The notes: generated from the sequence alone by a model not told the origin. A DNA stretch of 64,000 nucleotides from Anaerolineae bacterium (GCA_030425205.1 JAUIAP010000014.1:62001-126000), one strand, 5' to 3'. Positions 36,421 to 46,162 are shown, counted from the stretch's first letter. Numbers and translations are program-made.

Positions 36421-37109
36421 ATGAACGCCACCATTCTCGTCATTGAAGATGAACCGAAAATTGTCAAACTTGCCCGCGACTATCTCGAAAAGAGCGGCTA
36501 CCATGTCTTGACGGCAAATGATGGGTCGGTCGGGCTAATGATGGCACGGCAGGAACAGCCTGATCTCGTCGTTCTCGATCTCAATCTGCCCGGACTGGAT
36601 GGGCTAGACGTCTGTCGGGAGTTGCGGCGCAAATCAGATGTGCCGATCATCATGTTGACGGCGCGCATTGAGGAGACAGATCGCCTGATCGGGCTGGAGC
36701 TGGGGGCGGACGACTACATCACCAAACCATTTTCACCCCGCGAGCTGGTGGCACGCGTGCGTGCGCTGTTGCGGCGGGTGCAGGGCGGATTGCGCCAGCC
36801 CGGCGTGATCCGCATCCACGATCTCGAAATTGACCTCGACGGCCATCAGGTCAACCGGGCGGGCGAGGCGATCCAGCTCTCACGCATGGAGTTCACGCTC
36901 TTGACGACGCTGGCGCAAAATCCCGGCCAAACCTTCTCACGCGGACAACTGCTCAATAAGCTGCACGGCATTGCCAACGCGGGCTATGACCGCAGCATCG
37001 ACGCGCATATCAAAAGTTGCGCCGCAAGCTAGAGCGCGACCCCGCCAACCCCGCCTATATCGCCACCGTCTATGGTGTGGGCTACCGTTTTCAGGACGAG
37101 GCTGCATGA
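36421..37109 (+). pseudogene. OmpR-family response regulator with a C-terminal frameshift
   Basis: The receiver domain is intact: EDEPKIV acidic pair, phospho-Asp in LVVLDLNLPGLDG, Thr in MLTARIEE and Lys in DYITKPFSP. The OmpR winged helix follows (RMEFTLLTTLAQNPGQTFSR). The reading frame stops at 37030-37032, just after DRSIDAHIKS. Adding one T near 37017 restores the expected end, LRRKLERDPANPAYI then ATVYGVGYRFQDEAA, with a stop at 37107-37109 that overlaps the kinase ATG. So either the gene lost its last 25 residues, including the wing that contacts DNA, or the assembly lacks one base. Confidence 0.8.
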
Positions 37110-38179
37110 AAGAGTGGAAGCACGAGCACCACGCGCCATGGCGCAAACATCGTCGCTGGTTTTTCTGGCGATTTGCCCTCGCGTTTTGGTTCTTGGTCTG
37201 GCTGTTTGTCGGCATCATGCACATGGTCGCCCGCGCCATAACAAACTATACGGGGGGCGGGCGCGAGATGACATTTTTGGTGTTAATGGGGGGATGCGGC
37301 TTGGCGATTGCGCTGCCGCTGCTGATGGGCGTCGTCAGTTGGGCGTTGTCGCGGCGCGTGATTGACCCATTGGCGCAGGTCATGGCGGTGACGGATGCGG
37401 TCGCCGAAGGGGATTTGTCGGTGCGGGTCGAGACCCATGCACGGGGGCGTTTCGGCCGATTATCACAATCGGTCAACAACATGGTTGGCGAACTTGAGCG
37501 CACGGGGGAACAGCGGCGCAAGATGACGGCCGATATTGCCCACGAATTACGCACCCCCCTCCATATTATTCAGGGCAACTTAGAAGGGATTCTCGACGGT
37601 GTCTACGATCCAACCGCTGAACATATTCAAAATACGCTCGATGAGACGACGCTGCTGGCACGACTGGTCGCCGATCTTGGCACGCTGTCACAAGCAGAGG
37701 CGGGGCAGTTATCGCTGCGCCGCGAAACGGTTGACGTTGCTGAACTGCTGACCGACATCGAGACAAGCTTTAGTGGACAGGCGGAGTTGGCCGGCGTTGC
37801 GCTGTCTGTCTCGCTCCCCGCGACACCGCTGACCATGACAGGAGACATCGATCGCCTCAATCAGGTGCTGACCAATTTGGTCGCCAATGGATTGCGCCAC
37901 ACGGGAGCGGGTGGCAGCATTCGTCTGATGGCGGCCGAGATCGATAATGGCGTGCGGTTGACGGTGGCAGATACGGGGGAGGGCATTGCGGCAGCGGATT
38001 TGCCGTTTATTTTCGGCCGATTTTGGCGCGGCGACCACGCCCGCACCCACACAAATGGCACAGGGGGCGGTCTCGGACTCGCCATCGCACGTCAGCTCGT
38101 CTTGGCGCACGGCGGTGATATTCAGGTTGCCAGCACGGTTGGGGTAGGCACAACGTTTACGATTGATCTGCCCCATTGA
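37106..38179 (+). CDS. Sensor histidine kinase with HAMP domain
   Basis: 357 residues from the ATG at 37106, overlapping the regulator stop restored by frameshift repair. A basic, His-rich N-tail (MKEWKHEHHAPWRKHRR) leads to two membrane helices with only a short loop between them, so it may sense something in or near the membrane. HAMP follows (RRVIDPLAQVMAVTDAVAEG), then the H-box DIAHELRTPLHII, N-box NQVLTNLVANGLRH, and G1/G2 boxes VADTGEGIAA and GTGGGLGLAIARQLV. It would phosphorylate the adjacent OmpR regulator. Confidence 0.93.
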   Translation: MKEWKHEHHAPWRKHRRWFFWRFALAFWFLVWLFVGIMHMVARAITNYTGGGREMTFLVLMGGCGLAIALPLLMGVVSWALSRRVIDPLAQVMAVTDAVAEGDLSVRVETHARGRFGRLSQSVNNMVGELERTGEQRRKMTADIAHELRTPLHIIQGNLEGILDGVYDPTAEHIQNTLDETTLLARLVADLGTLSQAEAGQLSLRRETVDVAELLTDIETSFSGQAELAGVALSVSLPATPLTMTGDIDRLNQVLTNLVANGLRHTGAGGSIRLMAAEIDNGVRLTVADTGEGIAAADLPFIFGRFWRGDHARTHTNGTGGGLGLAIARQLVLAHGGDIQVASTVGVGTTFTIDLPH

Positions 38180-38205
38180 CCGCGATAGATTGTTACAATC
38201 TCGCC

Positions 38206-39216
38206 ATGACACTGCCACTTGGAAAACTTCCCCCACAACTCTTGGCTCAAATGTTAACCGCTGCGCCCGTCAGCGATGCGCGCGTGTTGCTCAAGCCCGG
38301 CATCGGTCTTGATTGCGCCGTTGTTGACATGGGCGACCGCTATCTCGTCTTTAAATCTGATCCGATCACGTTTGCCACAGACGAAATCGGCTGGTATTTG
38401 GTGCAGATCAACAGCAACGACATTGCGACGACAGGCGGGGTGCCACGCTGGCTGATGGTGACAATGTTGTTGCCAGAGGGTCAAACGACGGCCAAACTGG
38501 TCGAGCAGATCAGCGACCAACTGTATGCGGCGTGCCGTGAAAAAGGGATTTCGGTGATTGGCGGGCATACGGAGATCACGTATGGGATCGATCGACCGAT
38601 TCTGAGCGCAACGATGATCGGAGAGGTCGCCAAGTCAGAGCTGATTACACCCGAGGGGGCAACGGCTGGCGACAAGATTCTGCTGACCAAGGGCATCCCG
38701 ATTGAGGCAACGGCACTGCTGGCACGCGAGTTTCCAGAGCGGTTGGCGGGGGTGCTCAATTCGGCCGAACTGCGTCGCGCCCAAGACTATCTCTACACGC
38801 CCGGCATCAGCGTCTTGCGCGACGCACAAATTGCCAGCGGCGCGGGCAACGTCACCGCCATGCACGATCCGACGGAAGGCGGGCTGGCTGGCGCACTGTG
38901 GGAACTTTGCGCGGCGAGCGGGCAAACCCTACACGTCAACCGCGCAGCCATCCCGATCCCCGACATTGCACAGCGCATCTGCCAAACCTTTGCACTCGAC
39001 CCTCTCGCAACCATCGCGTCGGGCGCACTGCTGCTCACAGCCAGTTCAAGCGACGTAGCGGACATCTGCAACGCATTGGCGGCGGCTGACATTTTATGTG
39101 TCGAGATTGGCACGGTAGGTGCGGCGGGGGACGCCGTCTACTTGGATGGTGCACGGATGATTCGGCCGCAGCGCGATGAAATTACGCGAGTCTATGAAAC
39201 AGCTGAGACACTTTAG
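38206..39216 (+). CDS. AIR-synthase/HypE-like ATP-binding protein
   Basis: 336 residues from the ATG at 38206. The N-terminal ATPase half has VFKSDPITFATDEIGWYLV with the conserved Asp and NSNDIATTGGVPRWL, and the C-terminal half has MHDPTEGGLAGALWELCAAS. This is the PurM/SelD/HypE superfamily. The C-terminal Cys-ending tail of true HypE (needed to make the cyanide ligand) is absent; the end is ITRVYETAETL. It is therefore a HypE-like paralogue of unknown substrate, as often seen outside hydrogenase clusters. No hydrogenase genes are nearby. Only 26 bp separate it from the kinase. Confidence 0.75.
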   Translation: MTLPLGKLPPQLLAQMLTAAPVSDARVLLKPGIGLDCAVVDMGDRYLVFKSDPITFATDEIGWYLVQINSNDIATTGGVPRWLMVTMLLPEGQTTAKLVEQISDQLYAACREKGISVIGGHTEITYGIDRPILSATMIGEVAKSELITPEGATAGDKILLTKGIPIEATALLAREFPERLAGVLNSAELRRAQDYLYTPGISVLRDAQIASGAGNVTAMHDPTEGGLAGALWELCAASGQTLHVNRAAIPIPDIAQRICQTFALDPLATIASGALLLTASSSDVADICNALAAADILCVEIGTVGAAGDAVYLDGARMIRPQRDEITRVYETAETL

Positions 39217-39275
39217 AAATGGGATTATGGATGTGTTGCGGGATTTAGAAATCGGTTGGTTTTCGCCACTCAGGC

Positions 39276-39318
39276 ACGTGGTGCGTGGTGCGTGTCCAGA
39301 GTACGCACCACGCACCAC
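39276..39318. terminator. Perfect 16-bp hairpin between convergent genes
   Basis: GTGGTGCGTGGTGCGT (39278-39293) pairs with ACGCACCACGCACCAC (39303-39318). It is built from the same GTGCGTG unit as the repeats at 33266 and lies between the HypE-like gene and the EcfT gene, so it can end both transcripts. Confidence 0.65.
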
Positions 39319-39328
39319 GCATCACAAC

Positions 39329-40129
39329 TCACATCCATAACACCAACGGATCACGCCCAAACCCATAGCGCAAATTCAAGAAAACCAGCCCCGCAACAGC
39401 GAGCAGCAAACAAACTGTCAGTAGATAGTCGCGTCGCTCAAATTCGATTTCATACAGCGTGCTGCGCGGGATGTCACGGCGGCCATAGCCACGCGATTCC
39501 AGCGACATCGCAAGCTGCCCGCTGGCGCGCAATGAGCTAATGATCATCGCAACAAACATCGGCATCATGACACGCACACGCTGCCACCCTTTCTGTTTTG
39601 CGACGTTCAGCCCACGTGCTTGTTGGGCTTCAGAAATTCGGCCGAACATGCCCTGAAACGTCGGGATATAGCGCAACGCCAACGCCAACACCATCCCCCA
39701 CTCATGCGGCATCCCCAAGCGCACAAATCCGCGCACGATCTCCATTTGGGTCGTCGTGTAGAGCCATGCGAAGACGACCAGTGCCATCGTGATGATGCGC
39801 AACGCCAGCACGCACCCCTGTGCGAGCGCAATCGGCGTGATGCGAATCAGCCAAAATGAAAACCATGCAGCCCCTGCTGGATAAAAAATAATGCGCAACA
39901 ATAACATGAGTGCGATGACGGGCAGCAGCGTTTTCCAGATGAAGCGGATGCGTGAGAGGGGAATATCGGCCGAAAAGTGCAGCCCGTGTACCAGCACCAA
40001 CGCCGCCAACATCAGCCACACGTTGCGGATCAATATCAGCACAAATATCATGCTGACCACAAATAACAGCTTGACGCGCGGATCGACGCGATGCAGCCAG
40101 CTATCCTGTGCGATGTAGAGATTAACCAT
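39329..40129 (-). CDS. ecfT: ECF transporter T component (EcfT)
   Basis: 266 residues from the ATG at 40129, which overlaps the stop of the ATPase gene (TAATG). Six or so membrane helices, plus the cytoplasmic coupling helices with the two signature motifs: QQARGLNVAKQ (ARG) and ESRGYGRRD (SRG). EcfT transmits ATP hydrolysis by the A subunits to the substrate-binding S component. It is the last gene of a three-gene ECF operon. Confidence 0.92.
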   Translation of the reverse strand: MVNLYIAQDSWLHRVDPRVKLLFVVSMIFVLILIRNVWLMLAALVLVHGLHFSADIPLSRIRFIWKTLLPVIALMLLLRIIFYPAGAAWFSFWLIRITPIALAQGCVLALRIITMALVVFAWLYTTTQMEIVRGFVRLGMPHEWGMVLALALRYIPTFQGMFGRISEAQQARGLNVAKQKGWQRVRVMMPMFVAMIISSLRASGQLAMSLESRGYGRRDIPRSTLYEIEFERRDYLLTVCLLLAVAGLVFLNLRYGFGRDPLVLWM

Positions 40130-41823
40130 TAGGCGGGCCTCACGCGCTGACAAAATTCCGCAACCGACAGCACAGGTTCGACCAGTCCAAGCTGCGCCGC
40201 GAGCTGGCTGATTTGGGGTGGTTCAAGGCGCGTGCGGGTGAGCAGGTCCGCTTGACCCATCACCATGCGCGTCGCCCCATCGGTCAGCACGTGGCCTTCG
40301 TGCATGACAACGCAGCGCGGCACATAGTCGGCAACGAGGCGCATGTCGTGTGTGATCAAAATAATTGTATGCCCCAACGTATGACGATGGCGCAAAATCG
40401 CCATCAGCTCGTCACTGCTGCGCTGATCGAGACCGCTCGTTGGCTCATCCAAGATGAGAATCGGGGTTTGCATGGCGACGACCGAGGCGACACTGACTTT
40501 GCGACGCAGGCCAAAGCTCAGCGTCGCTGGCTGCTGGTCTGCATAGGGGAGGAGCGCAAACTGCGTCAAGACGGCCGCCACTTGTGCCGCGACCTCCGCA
40601 TCGCTCATCCCGATATTGCGCGGCCCCATCGCCAGCTCCTCGCGCACCGTTGCGCTAAAAATCATGTGGTCAGGGTTTTGAAAGACGTAGCCCACCGATT
40701 TTGCCAGCTCCGCTACTGACTGTGTCTTGAGGTCAATGCCGTCTAGGATGACTTGCCCGTTATTCGGCCGAAGTAGACCATTCAACAGCTTCGCCAAAGT
40801 CGTTTTCCCCGATCCATTTTGGCCCAAGATGGCGACAAACTCGCCGCGCCCAATCGTCAGCGACACGTCCGCGACGGCACTGCGCGTTCCATCGTAAGCG
40901 TAGCTGATATTTTTTAGCTGGAATTGTGGGGGGAAATTGGGGGGGGGATTATCGGCCGATAAACGCGGCGGCAAAATTTCCCAAGCCTGCAACACGTCTC
41001 GCGCCGTCGCAATATCGGGAAAGTCCAACTGCGTTCTGTGCTGTTCATTCAATCGCTGGGCCAGTTGGCTGAGCTGCGGCGTGGCGAGGCCGTGTGTATC
41101 GACCTCCTTAAACCAGTCGGCGGGTGCGCCATCAAAGGCGATTTTGCCCGCGTGCAGCACGAGCAACCGTTCGGCAAACGCCGCGATCTGCTCGCTTTCA
41201 TGCGACACCATCACAATGGTCATCCCTTCCTGCTGGCGCAATCGCTCGACGACGGCAAACACTTCCTGTTTGCCAAGCGGGTCAAGGTTGGCGGTCGGCT
41301 CATCAAGCACCAAGACGGGGGGCTTCATGGCGAGAATCGCGGCAATCGCCACGCGCTGTTTTTGTCCACCCGATAGCTCAAATGGGGAGTGGTGGCGAAA
41401 TTCGCTCATCTCTACAAGCGATAACGCCCAGTCGATGCGCTGCACCATTGCACTGCGCGTCATCCCAAGCGTTTCCAGCCCAAACGCAATCTCCGCCTCG
41501 ACGGTCATGTTAAACAGTTGCGTCTCGGGGTCTTGAAAGACGAGACCCACCGTTTGGGCCAAATCAGCAACGCTCGCCTGTTTGCTATTCTGCCCGTCGA
41601 TCAGAACGCGTCCGCCAATCGTGCCACCCGTCGAATGAGGCACAATGCCGTTAAGCGTCAAGCATAGCGTCGTTTTGCCGCTCCCCGTCAACCCCATGAC
41701 GGCGACAAATTCCCCCGCCTGAATGCGGACATCCACCCCATCTAAAACCCAAACAGGTTCAGCGTCGGGCTGAACCTGCGGGTATGCATAACTTAAATTG
41801 TCGATGTGGATGAGCGCGGACAC
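40129..41823 (-). CDS. ecfA: ECF transporter ATPase, fused A and A' domains
   Basis: 564 residues from a GTG at 41823. Two complete ABC modules in one chain: Walker A GLTGSGKTTLCLT and GQNGSGKTTLAKLL, signature motifs FELSGGQKQRVAI and the degenerate TLSFGLRRKVSVA, Walker B VLVLDEPTANLDP and ILILDEPTSGLDQ. The fusion replaces the usual separate EcfA and EcfA'. The second signature lacks the canonical LSGGQ, so one of the two ATP sites may be weak. Ten base pairs separate it from the S gene upstream. Confidence 0.93.
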   Translation of the reverse strand: MSALIHIDNLSYAYPQVQPDAEPVWVLDGVDVRIQAGEFVAVMGLTGSGKTTLCLTLNGIVPHSTGGTIGGRVLIDGQNSKQASVADLAQTVGLVFQDPETQLFNMTVEAEIAFGLETLGMTRSAMVQRIDWALSLVEMSEFRHHSPFELSGGQKQRVAIAAILAMKPPVLVLDEPTANLDPLGKQEVFAVVERLRQQEGMTIVMVSHESEQIAAFAERLLVLHAGKIAFDGAPADWFKEVDTHGLATPQLSQLAQRLNEQHRTQLDFPDIATARDVLQAWEILPPRLSADNPPPNFPPQFQLKNISYAYDGTRSAVADVSLTIGRGEFVAILGQNGSGKTTLAKLLNGLLRPNNGQVILDGIDLKTQSVAELAKSVGYVFQNPDHMIFSATVREELAMGPRNIGMSDAEVAAQVAAVLTQFALLPYADQQPATLSFGLRRKVSVASVVAMQTPILILDEPTSGLDQRSSDELMAILRHRHTLGHTIILITHDMRLVADYVPRCVVMHEGHVLTDGATRMVMGQADLLTRTRLEPPQISQLAAQLGLVEPVLSVAEFCQRVRPA

Positions 41824-41833
41824 GATAGGAGCG

Positions 41834-42385
41834 TTAAATGCCGTGCTTCACTTTTTGTGGCTCATCACGTTCTGCAAAGGCAACCTCACCAGATAGCTGC
41901 TCCAACTGCGGGTAGGCCGCCTTGACCAAGCGATAGAGCGCGATTCCCAAGACGCCTAAGCCCACTTGAAACAGGTTGAACGGAATTTCGGCCGCAGCCC
42001 CTGCAAAGCCAAACCCATAGAGCGTTGCGCCCCCCAAAAAGTAGACGCCGACAAGTGCCAAACCGCCCACGATCCAGCCGACGGCCATGTTGGGCAACGC
42101 TTTTTTCCAACCAATTTGACCGACCAGATAGCCAAGCAGCCCATGTGCAACGAGCGTGAGCGGTGCAAAGCTGCCATAGCCGAGCGACAAATCCGCAATT
42201 GCGCCCCCAAGACCTGCCGCGATGGCACCGACGATAGGGCCAAAGGCCAAGGCGATAAATACTTCGGCGATTGCGCCGGGATGGGTGAAGCCCCCCGTAG
42301 CGGCGATGGGGACGGGGACGGACGCGATCAAAACCGCGACAATTGCGATACACACGGCAAGGAGTGCAATACGTTTAACATTCAT
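41834..42385 (-). CDS. ECF transporter substrate-binding S component
   Basis: 183 residues from the ATG at 42385, preceded by AAAGGAAAG. Six hydrophobic segments with short loops and Ala/Gly-rich helices (LAFGPIVGAIAAGLGGAIAD) of the ECF S-component fold. The genes for A-A' and T follow directly, so this is a self-contained (group I) transporter. S components bind vitamins or metals; the sequence does not show which. No riboswitch was recognised in the 183-bp spacer upstream. Confidence 0.82.
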   Translation of the reverse strand: MNVKRIALLAVCIAIVAVLIASVPVPIAATGGFTHPGAIAEVFIALAFGPIVGAIAAGLGGAIADLSLGYGSFAPLTLVAHGLLGYLVGQIGWKKALPNMAVGWIVGGLALVGVYFLGGATLYGFGFAGAAAEIPFNLFQVGLGVLGIALYRLVKAAYPQLEQLSGEVAFAERDEPQKVKHGI

Positions 42386-42479
42386 ACTCTTTCCTTTCTT
42401 CCAGATTGATTTTTCGGCCGAATGCAAAATCCAGCCACTATCGTCAAATTATAACAATGGGCGGACGCAATTCATTCGT

Positions 42480-42526
42480 AATTGGGTCGTGAAATCAGCT
42501 TGTTTTCAGTTTTTTGCGACCCAATT
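42480..42526. promoter_or_regulatory. Inverted repeat in divergent spacer, with candidate promoters
   Basis: AATTGGGTCG (42480-42489) pairs with CGACCCAATT (42517-42526) around a T-rich loop. It sits between the ECF operon (a TATAAT box on the minus strand at 42448-42453) and the TerB gene (TTGCGC-N16-GATAAT at 42533-42560). The plus-strand promoter would begin transcription only a few bases before the ATG, implying a leaderless message. Weak evidence. Confidence 0.4.
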
Positions 42527-42568
42527 AGTCCGTTGCGCTATTGCAAAAAGGTTTGATAATAGTTAGCC

Positions 42569-45500
42569 ATGCGTTGGTTAAAGATCGGTTTGGCTCTTTC
42601 ACTAATTGGCGCGGGTTATGGGCTGTATTCATCCCGATTATTTCCCGTCGTCTGTTGCGGCAGCGTCGCACTGATTGCCGGCCTGCTGATCTGGGTGCTT
42701 AACCGTCAATTTAGACAGTTCCAGGATGATTTTGACCCCAATCGACTTTATATGACGCGCGGCGGCTACATAACTGGCGCGCAGGCGTTTGTGCGCTCGG
42801 CAAAAGAGCTGGCCGAGCACAGCGTCAGCCAAGCCGTCCCCGTCCCCTTTCACACAAAATGGCCGACCTATGGTCAGATGGACATCAATCAGCTCGATTG
42901 GTATTTCTACTGGCGCGGTCAAGTTCGCAACGGTAACTTTCCAAAAACGGACACAACCTACATCTATCTACTCGCCTATGAGCTGATCAACGATATCGGG
43001 GTGCTAAATTTGCAACTTGGGTATGATCAGCTGCTCGCGCTCTGGCAAAATTATCGAGCGGATCATCCCGTGCTAGATGAGGATTTAGCCGATTGGATCG
43101 TCGATTATGCGTGCGTCAATAATCTCGCGCCGTCACCGGAATCGGTTTATCGCTATTTGTCGGATGGCAAGGGGGAGACGGTCGATTGGATCGTGCAGGC
43201 GCGGATCGATGACGGGTGGGCTAATCTTCCATTGCCAATTTTGGACAGATTGACCGACCATAAAATTGCCCAAAGTTCGTTTGTTAAGGCGGGCAATGAG
43301 GAGTTGGTCGAGATTGCAGTGCGACTACTGGTGGCGGCTGTCGATGCGCATTTACAAGAGGTGGAAGGGGTTGGCATTTGGGAAAAATATCGGCCGAAAT
43401 CCCCCACCACACACACGCGCACCCCATTTGCAGGCGCGATCTATGCGGGAGACAAGCATACGATCACGGTCGGTGAACTTTATATGACAAGCAAACATGA
43501 GCCACTGCGTGATTTCTTGACAGCAGTGGTCAAATATACGGAAAATAAGCTGCGTGAACAGGCGAAATTTCGGGGCAGATTGCAGGTAAAAGGGCTTGAT
43601 ATGTCATTGCAACAGTTGATTGACAAGATAATGGATAGCAAATTTAATGCGCCGGGAGAGGTCAAAGAGGAGCTGCTGGCAGCCTTAAAAAAGATCGCGG
43701 ACAAGCCCGTTTCGGCCGAAATCAAGCTGCACAGTTCGCGCAAAAAAGCGGCCGCACGCGCTATCCCCCGCCGCGCCGAACGCGCCGACTTCGAGATCGC
43801 AGGTCGCACACTCGCCCAACTTTACAACGCAAGCGTCTTTCGCAAACATAGCTTTGTCACGACTGCCAAAAAGATGGCGGACTGGGTTGAAGCAGAGACA
43901 CCGCTCGTCCCATTCCAAAAATACTACTCGTCGTATGCCGACATGCTGTTGCCGCAGCTCACCTACTACTTCTACTGGCGCAATGAGGTGCGGGCCGGAC
44001 GTTATCCCAAAACAGACACGTCGTACATCTTTGTCCACATCTACGAACTGCTCAACAACGTCGGCGTTGCTAACCCGCGTGCGGGCTATCAGCAGCTGAT
44101 CGATTTGTGGCAACATTACGATAATGCCCACCCCATCGGCCGTTACCTCGTCACATGGATCACCGACTACCTCTTGCTCAACCCGTGCGACATCGATCCA
44201 CTCGCCGTCTATCGCAACCCGCTCGCCTTTCGCCATCTCTACAGCGATGAAGATATCAACATCGCCCTCACCACCGCCCTCGCCCATCCCAATGATCCTA
44301 TCCCCCTCGCCATTCTCGATCGCATCGTCGATCAACCCCTATCCAATAGCCAGTTTGTCAAGGCAGGCTATGGCGAATGGTTTGGAAAAGAGTTGTCGAA
44401 CGCACTCAACTATCTGGAGACGCAACTCAAGGCCGCGGGTATGCAAGGGCTTTTTGAGCAGTTTCAGTCACAAGATGCGCTGCTCATCCGCCGCGCTGCC
44501 TATCAGGGGATGATGGTGGAGACCTATCTCGATCCCGTCACCATCACCGGCATCTATCGCTATGAGCTGCAAAATGGCTTGCGTGATGCGCTGTCGCAGG
44601 TTGTTCGCTATATTTTGCAAAAGCTGCATGAGAAGGCGGATTATCGGCCGAAAATCCGTCGAACCAAGTTAAAGGCAGCGTTTGAGCAGATTCTTACTGC
44701 CTATTTTGAGGGGGTGACATTTTCGGCCGAAAAACTCCCCGTCCCGACCCTAACCAAAGATCAAACCGACTACTCGCAAAAGGCGGCGTTTGAGGCGTTG
44801 CGGGATTCGGCCGATAATCGCTATGGGAATTCAATGCCAGTCCCGCTGCAAAATGATGACCGACTCTCCTATGCCAGTCTCAGTGGGCGGCAACGCGGCT
44901 GGTACAACTACTGGCGCAGACGCGCACGCAGCGGCAACTATCTCCCCACCCCTGCCCCCTACGTCACCCTTTTTGCCTATGAACTGCTCAACAACATTGG
45001 CGTTGCCGATAGCTACACCCACCTGCTAACGCTCTGGCAGCAATACCACAGCAAGCCGATTGGCGCGAAGTTGGCGAGTTGGCTGCTCGGCTATACCTTT
45101 GTCAACACAGGCGGTTTGACTCCGCAACAACACCTCTTACGTCCAGAGGTGCGTGCATTTGCCATTGAAGTCGCGCCCGACCTGATTCTCACGACAGAAC
45201 ACACCGACTTCACCGACATGCCGCTGTCGCTTCTCTCGCAGTTTAGCGAGCATGACATCGCGCAAAGCAGCTTTCACACAGGCGACAATATCCCCCTGCT
45301 GCAAACATATTTACCCCGTGCCGTCGCGCAGGTCGATGAGTACGCCAAACAGCATACGGGGCAGGGATTGCTGGCGCGATTTACACCCCCCAAAGGGGTA
45401 GCCGTGTCCGTCGATAGCTGTTGGGGCGCGTACTATCCCAACTGGCCGACGCAAATCGCGCTGCCTGACATCCCCGCCTATTCACAGCAGCGCAGCTTCT

Positions 45501-46084
45501 GCGACCTCATCACGGGCATCGTCAAATATACCGAAAACCACTTGCGCCAACTGCAAGATGTGCGCGGTCGCTTGCGTGCCATCACGCTCAATGACGATGT
45601 ACAACGGGTGCTGGATGAGTGGTTTCCCACCATTGAACGCGAACAACGCCCCCAGCTTCCCAAACCCACCATCGAAATTGACAGCAGTCGCATCGAACAG
45701 CTACGCGCCGAGTCGGAGGCGGTATTTGAGATGTTAAATCTGGAAGCGACGCATGAAGACGAGTCGCCCGCAGCAGACGAGGCGGATGAGACACCCGCGC
45801 TGCCAGTCGCAGTTAAACCAGTCGTAGTGGATAATGAATGGCAAGCCCTTCTGCAAGCCCTCGACCCACCCCACCACCAACTTCTCCGCGCCATCCTAAA
45901 CGATGATGAACCGCTGACCCAACTGCGCGACATCGCCACCGCCAACGGCACGATGCCCTCTGTGCTGATCGACACCATCAACGAACACGCCCAAGAAATC
46001 ATCGGCGATCTCCTGCTCGAACTCGTTCCAGAACCGCAATTTATCGACGACGAATACCGTGACAATATCGCCCTCTTGTTCTAA
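42569..46084 (+). CDS. Membrane-anchored protein with three TerB-N-like modules and TerB-C
   Basis: 1171 residues. The first 45 residues form two membrane helices (KIGLALSLIGAGYGLY; VVCCGSVALIAGLLIWVL). Three copies of a TerB-N module follow, opening near residues 90, 445 and 755 with VPFHTKWPTYGQMD, VPFQKYYSSYADM and VPLQNDDRLSYASL, each going on to QLxYYFYWRxxxRxG and a (Y)ELLNN(I/V)GV block. An acidic linker leads to a TerB-C-like tail from about 1085. TerB-N/TerB-C proteins are predicted scaffolds that link DNA-processing ATPases and helicases to the membrane. A BrxD-like ATPase gene follows 78 bp later. Triplication of TerB-N together with a membrane anchor is unusual to my knowledge. 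Confidence 0.82.
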   Translation: MRWLKIGLALSLIGAGYGLYSSRLFPVVCCGSVALIAGLLIWVLNRQFRQFQDDFDPNRLYMTRGGYITGAQAFVRSAKELAEHSVSQAVPVPFHTKWPTYGQMDINQLDWYFYWRGQVRNGNFPKTDTTYIYLLAYELINDIGVLNLQLGYDQLLALWQNYRADHPVLDEDLADWIVDYACVNNLAPSPESVYRYLSDGKGETVDWIVQARIDDGWANLPLPILDRLTDHKIAQSSFVKAGNEELVEIAVRLLVAAVDAHLQEVEGVGIWEKYRPKSPTTHTRTPFAGAIYAGDKHTITVGELYMTSKHEPLRDFLTAVVKYTENKLREQAKFRGRLQVKGLDMSLQQLIDKIMDSKFNAPGEVKEELLAALKKIADKPVSAEIKLHSSRKKAAARAIPRRAERADFEIAGRTLAQLYNASVFRKHSFVTTAKKMADWVEAETPLVPFQKYYSSYADMLLPQLTYYFYWRNEVRAGRYPKTDTSYIFVHIYELLNNVGVANPRAGYQQLIDLWQHYDNAHPIGRYLVTWITDYLLLNPCDIDPLAVYRNPLAFRHLYSDEDINIALTTALAHPNDPIPLAILDRIVDQPLSNSQFVKAGYGEWFGKELSNALNYLETQLKAAGMQGLFEQFQSQDALLIRRAAYQGMMVETYLDPVTITGIYRYELQNGLRDALSQVVRYILQKLHEKADYRPKIRRTKLKAAFEQILTAYFEGVTFSAEKLPVPTLTKDQTDYSQKAAFEALRDSADNRYGNSMPVPLQNDDRLSYASLSGRQRGWYNYWRRRARSGNYLPTPAPYVTLFAYELLNNIGVADSYTHLLTLWQQYHSKPIGAKLASWLLGYTFVNTGGLTPQQHLLRPEVRAFAIEVAPDLILTTEHTDFTDMPLSLLSQFSEHDIAQSSFHTGDNIPLLQTYLPRAVAQVDEYAKQHTGQGLLARFTPPKGVAVSVDSCWGAYYPNWPTQIALPDIPAYSQQRSFCDLITGIVKYTENHLRQLQDVRGRLRAITLNDDVQRVLDEWFPTIEREQRPQLPKPTIEIDSSRIEQLRAESEAVFEMLNLEATHEDESPAADEADETPALPVAVKPVVVDNEWQALLQALDPPHHQLLRAILNDDEPLTQLRDIATANGTMPSVLIDTINEHAQEIIGDLLLELVPEPQFIDDEYRDNIALLF

Positions 46085-46162
46085 AGTTAAGACAAAACAA
46101 AAATGATACGAATTCTCTCTCTTTCTCTGCGCTCTCCGCGGTGAATCTTTTTTGGAGCAAAT

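Noticed and set aside
38206-39216. Hydrogenase maturation factor HypE
   Set aside because: The Cys-ending C-terminal tail required for HypE is missing and no hydrogenase genes are nearby, so only a HypE-like call is made.
42386-42568. Riboswitch upstream of the ECF S component
   Set aside because: No thiamin, riboflavin, cobalamin or similar conserved core could be recognised; only a simple inverted repeat is present.
43685-44335. Minus-strand reading frame inside the TerB gene
   Set aside because: Antisense to repeated TerB-N modules; no motif and no ribosome site.
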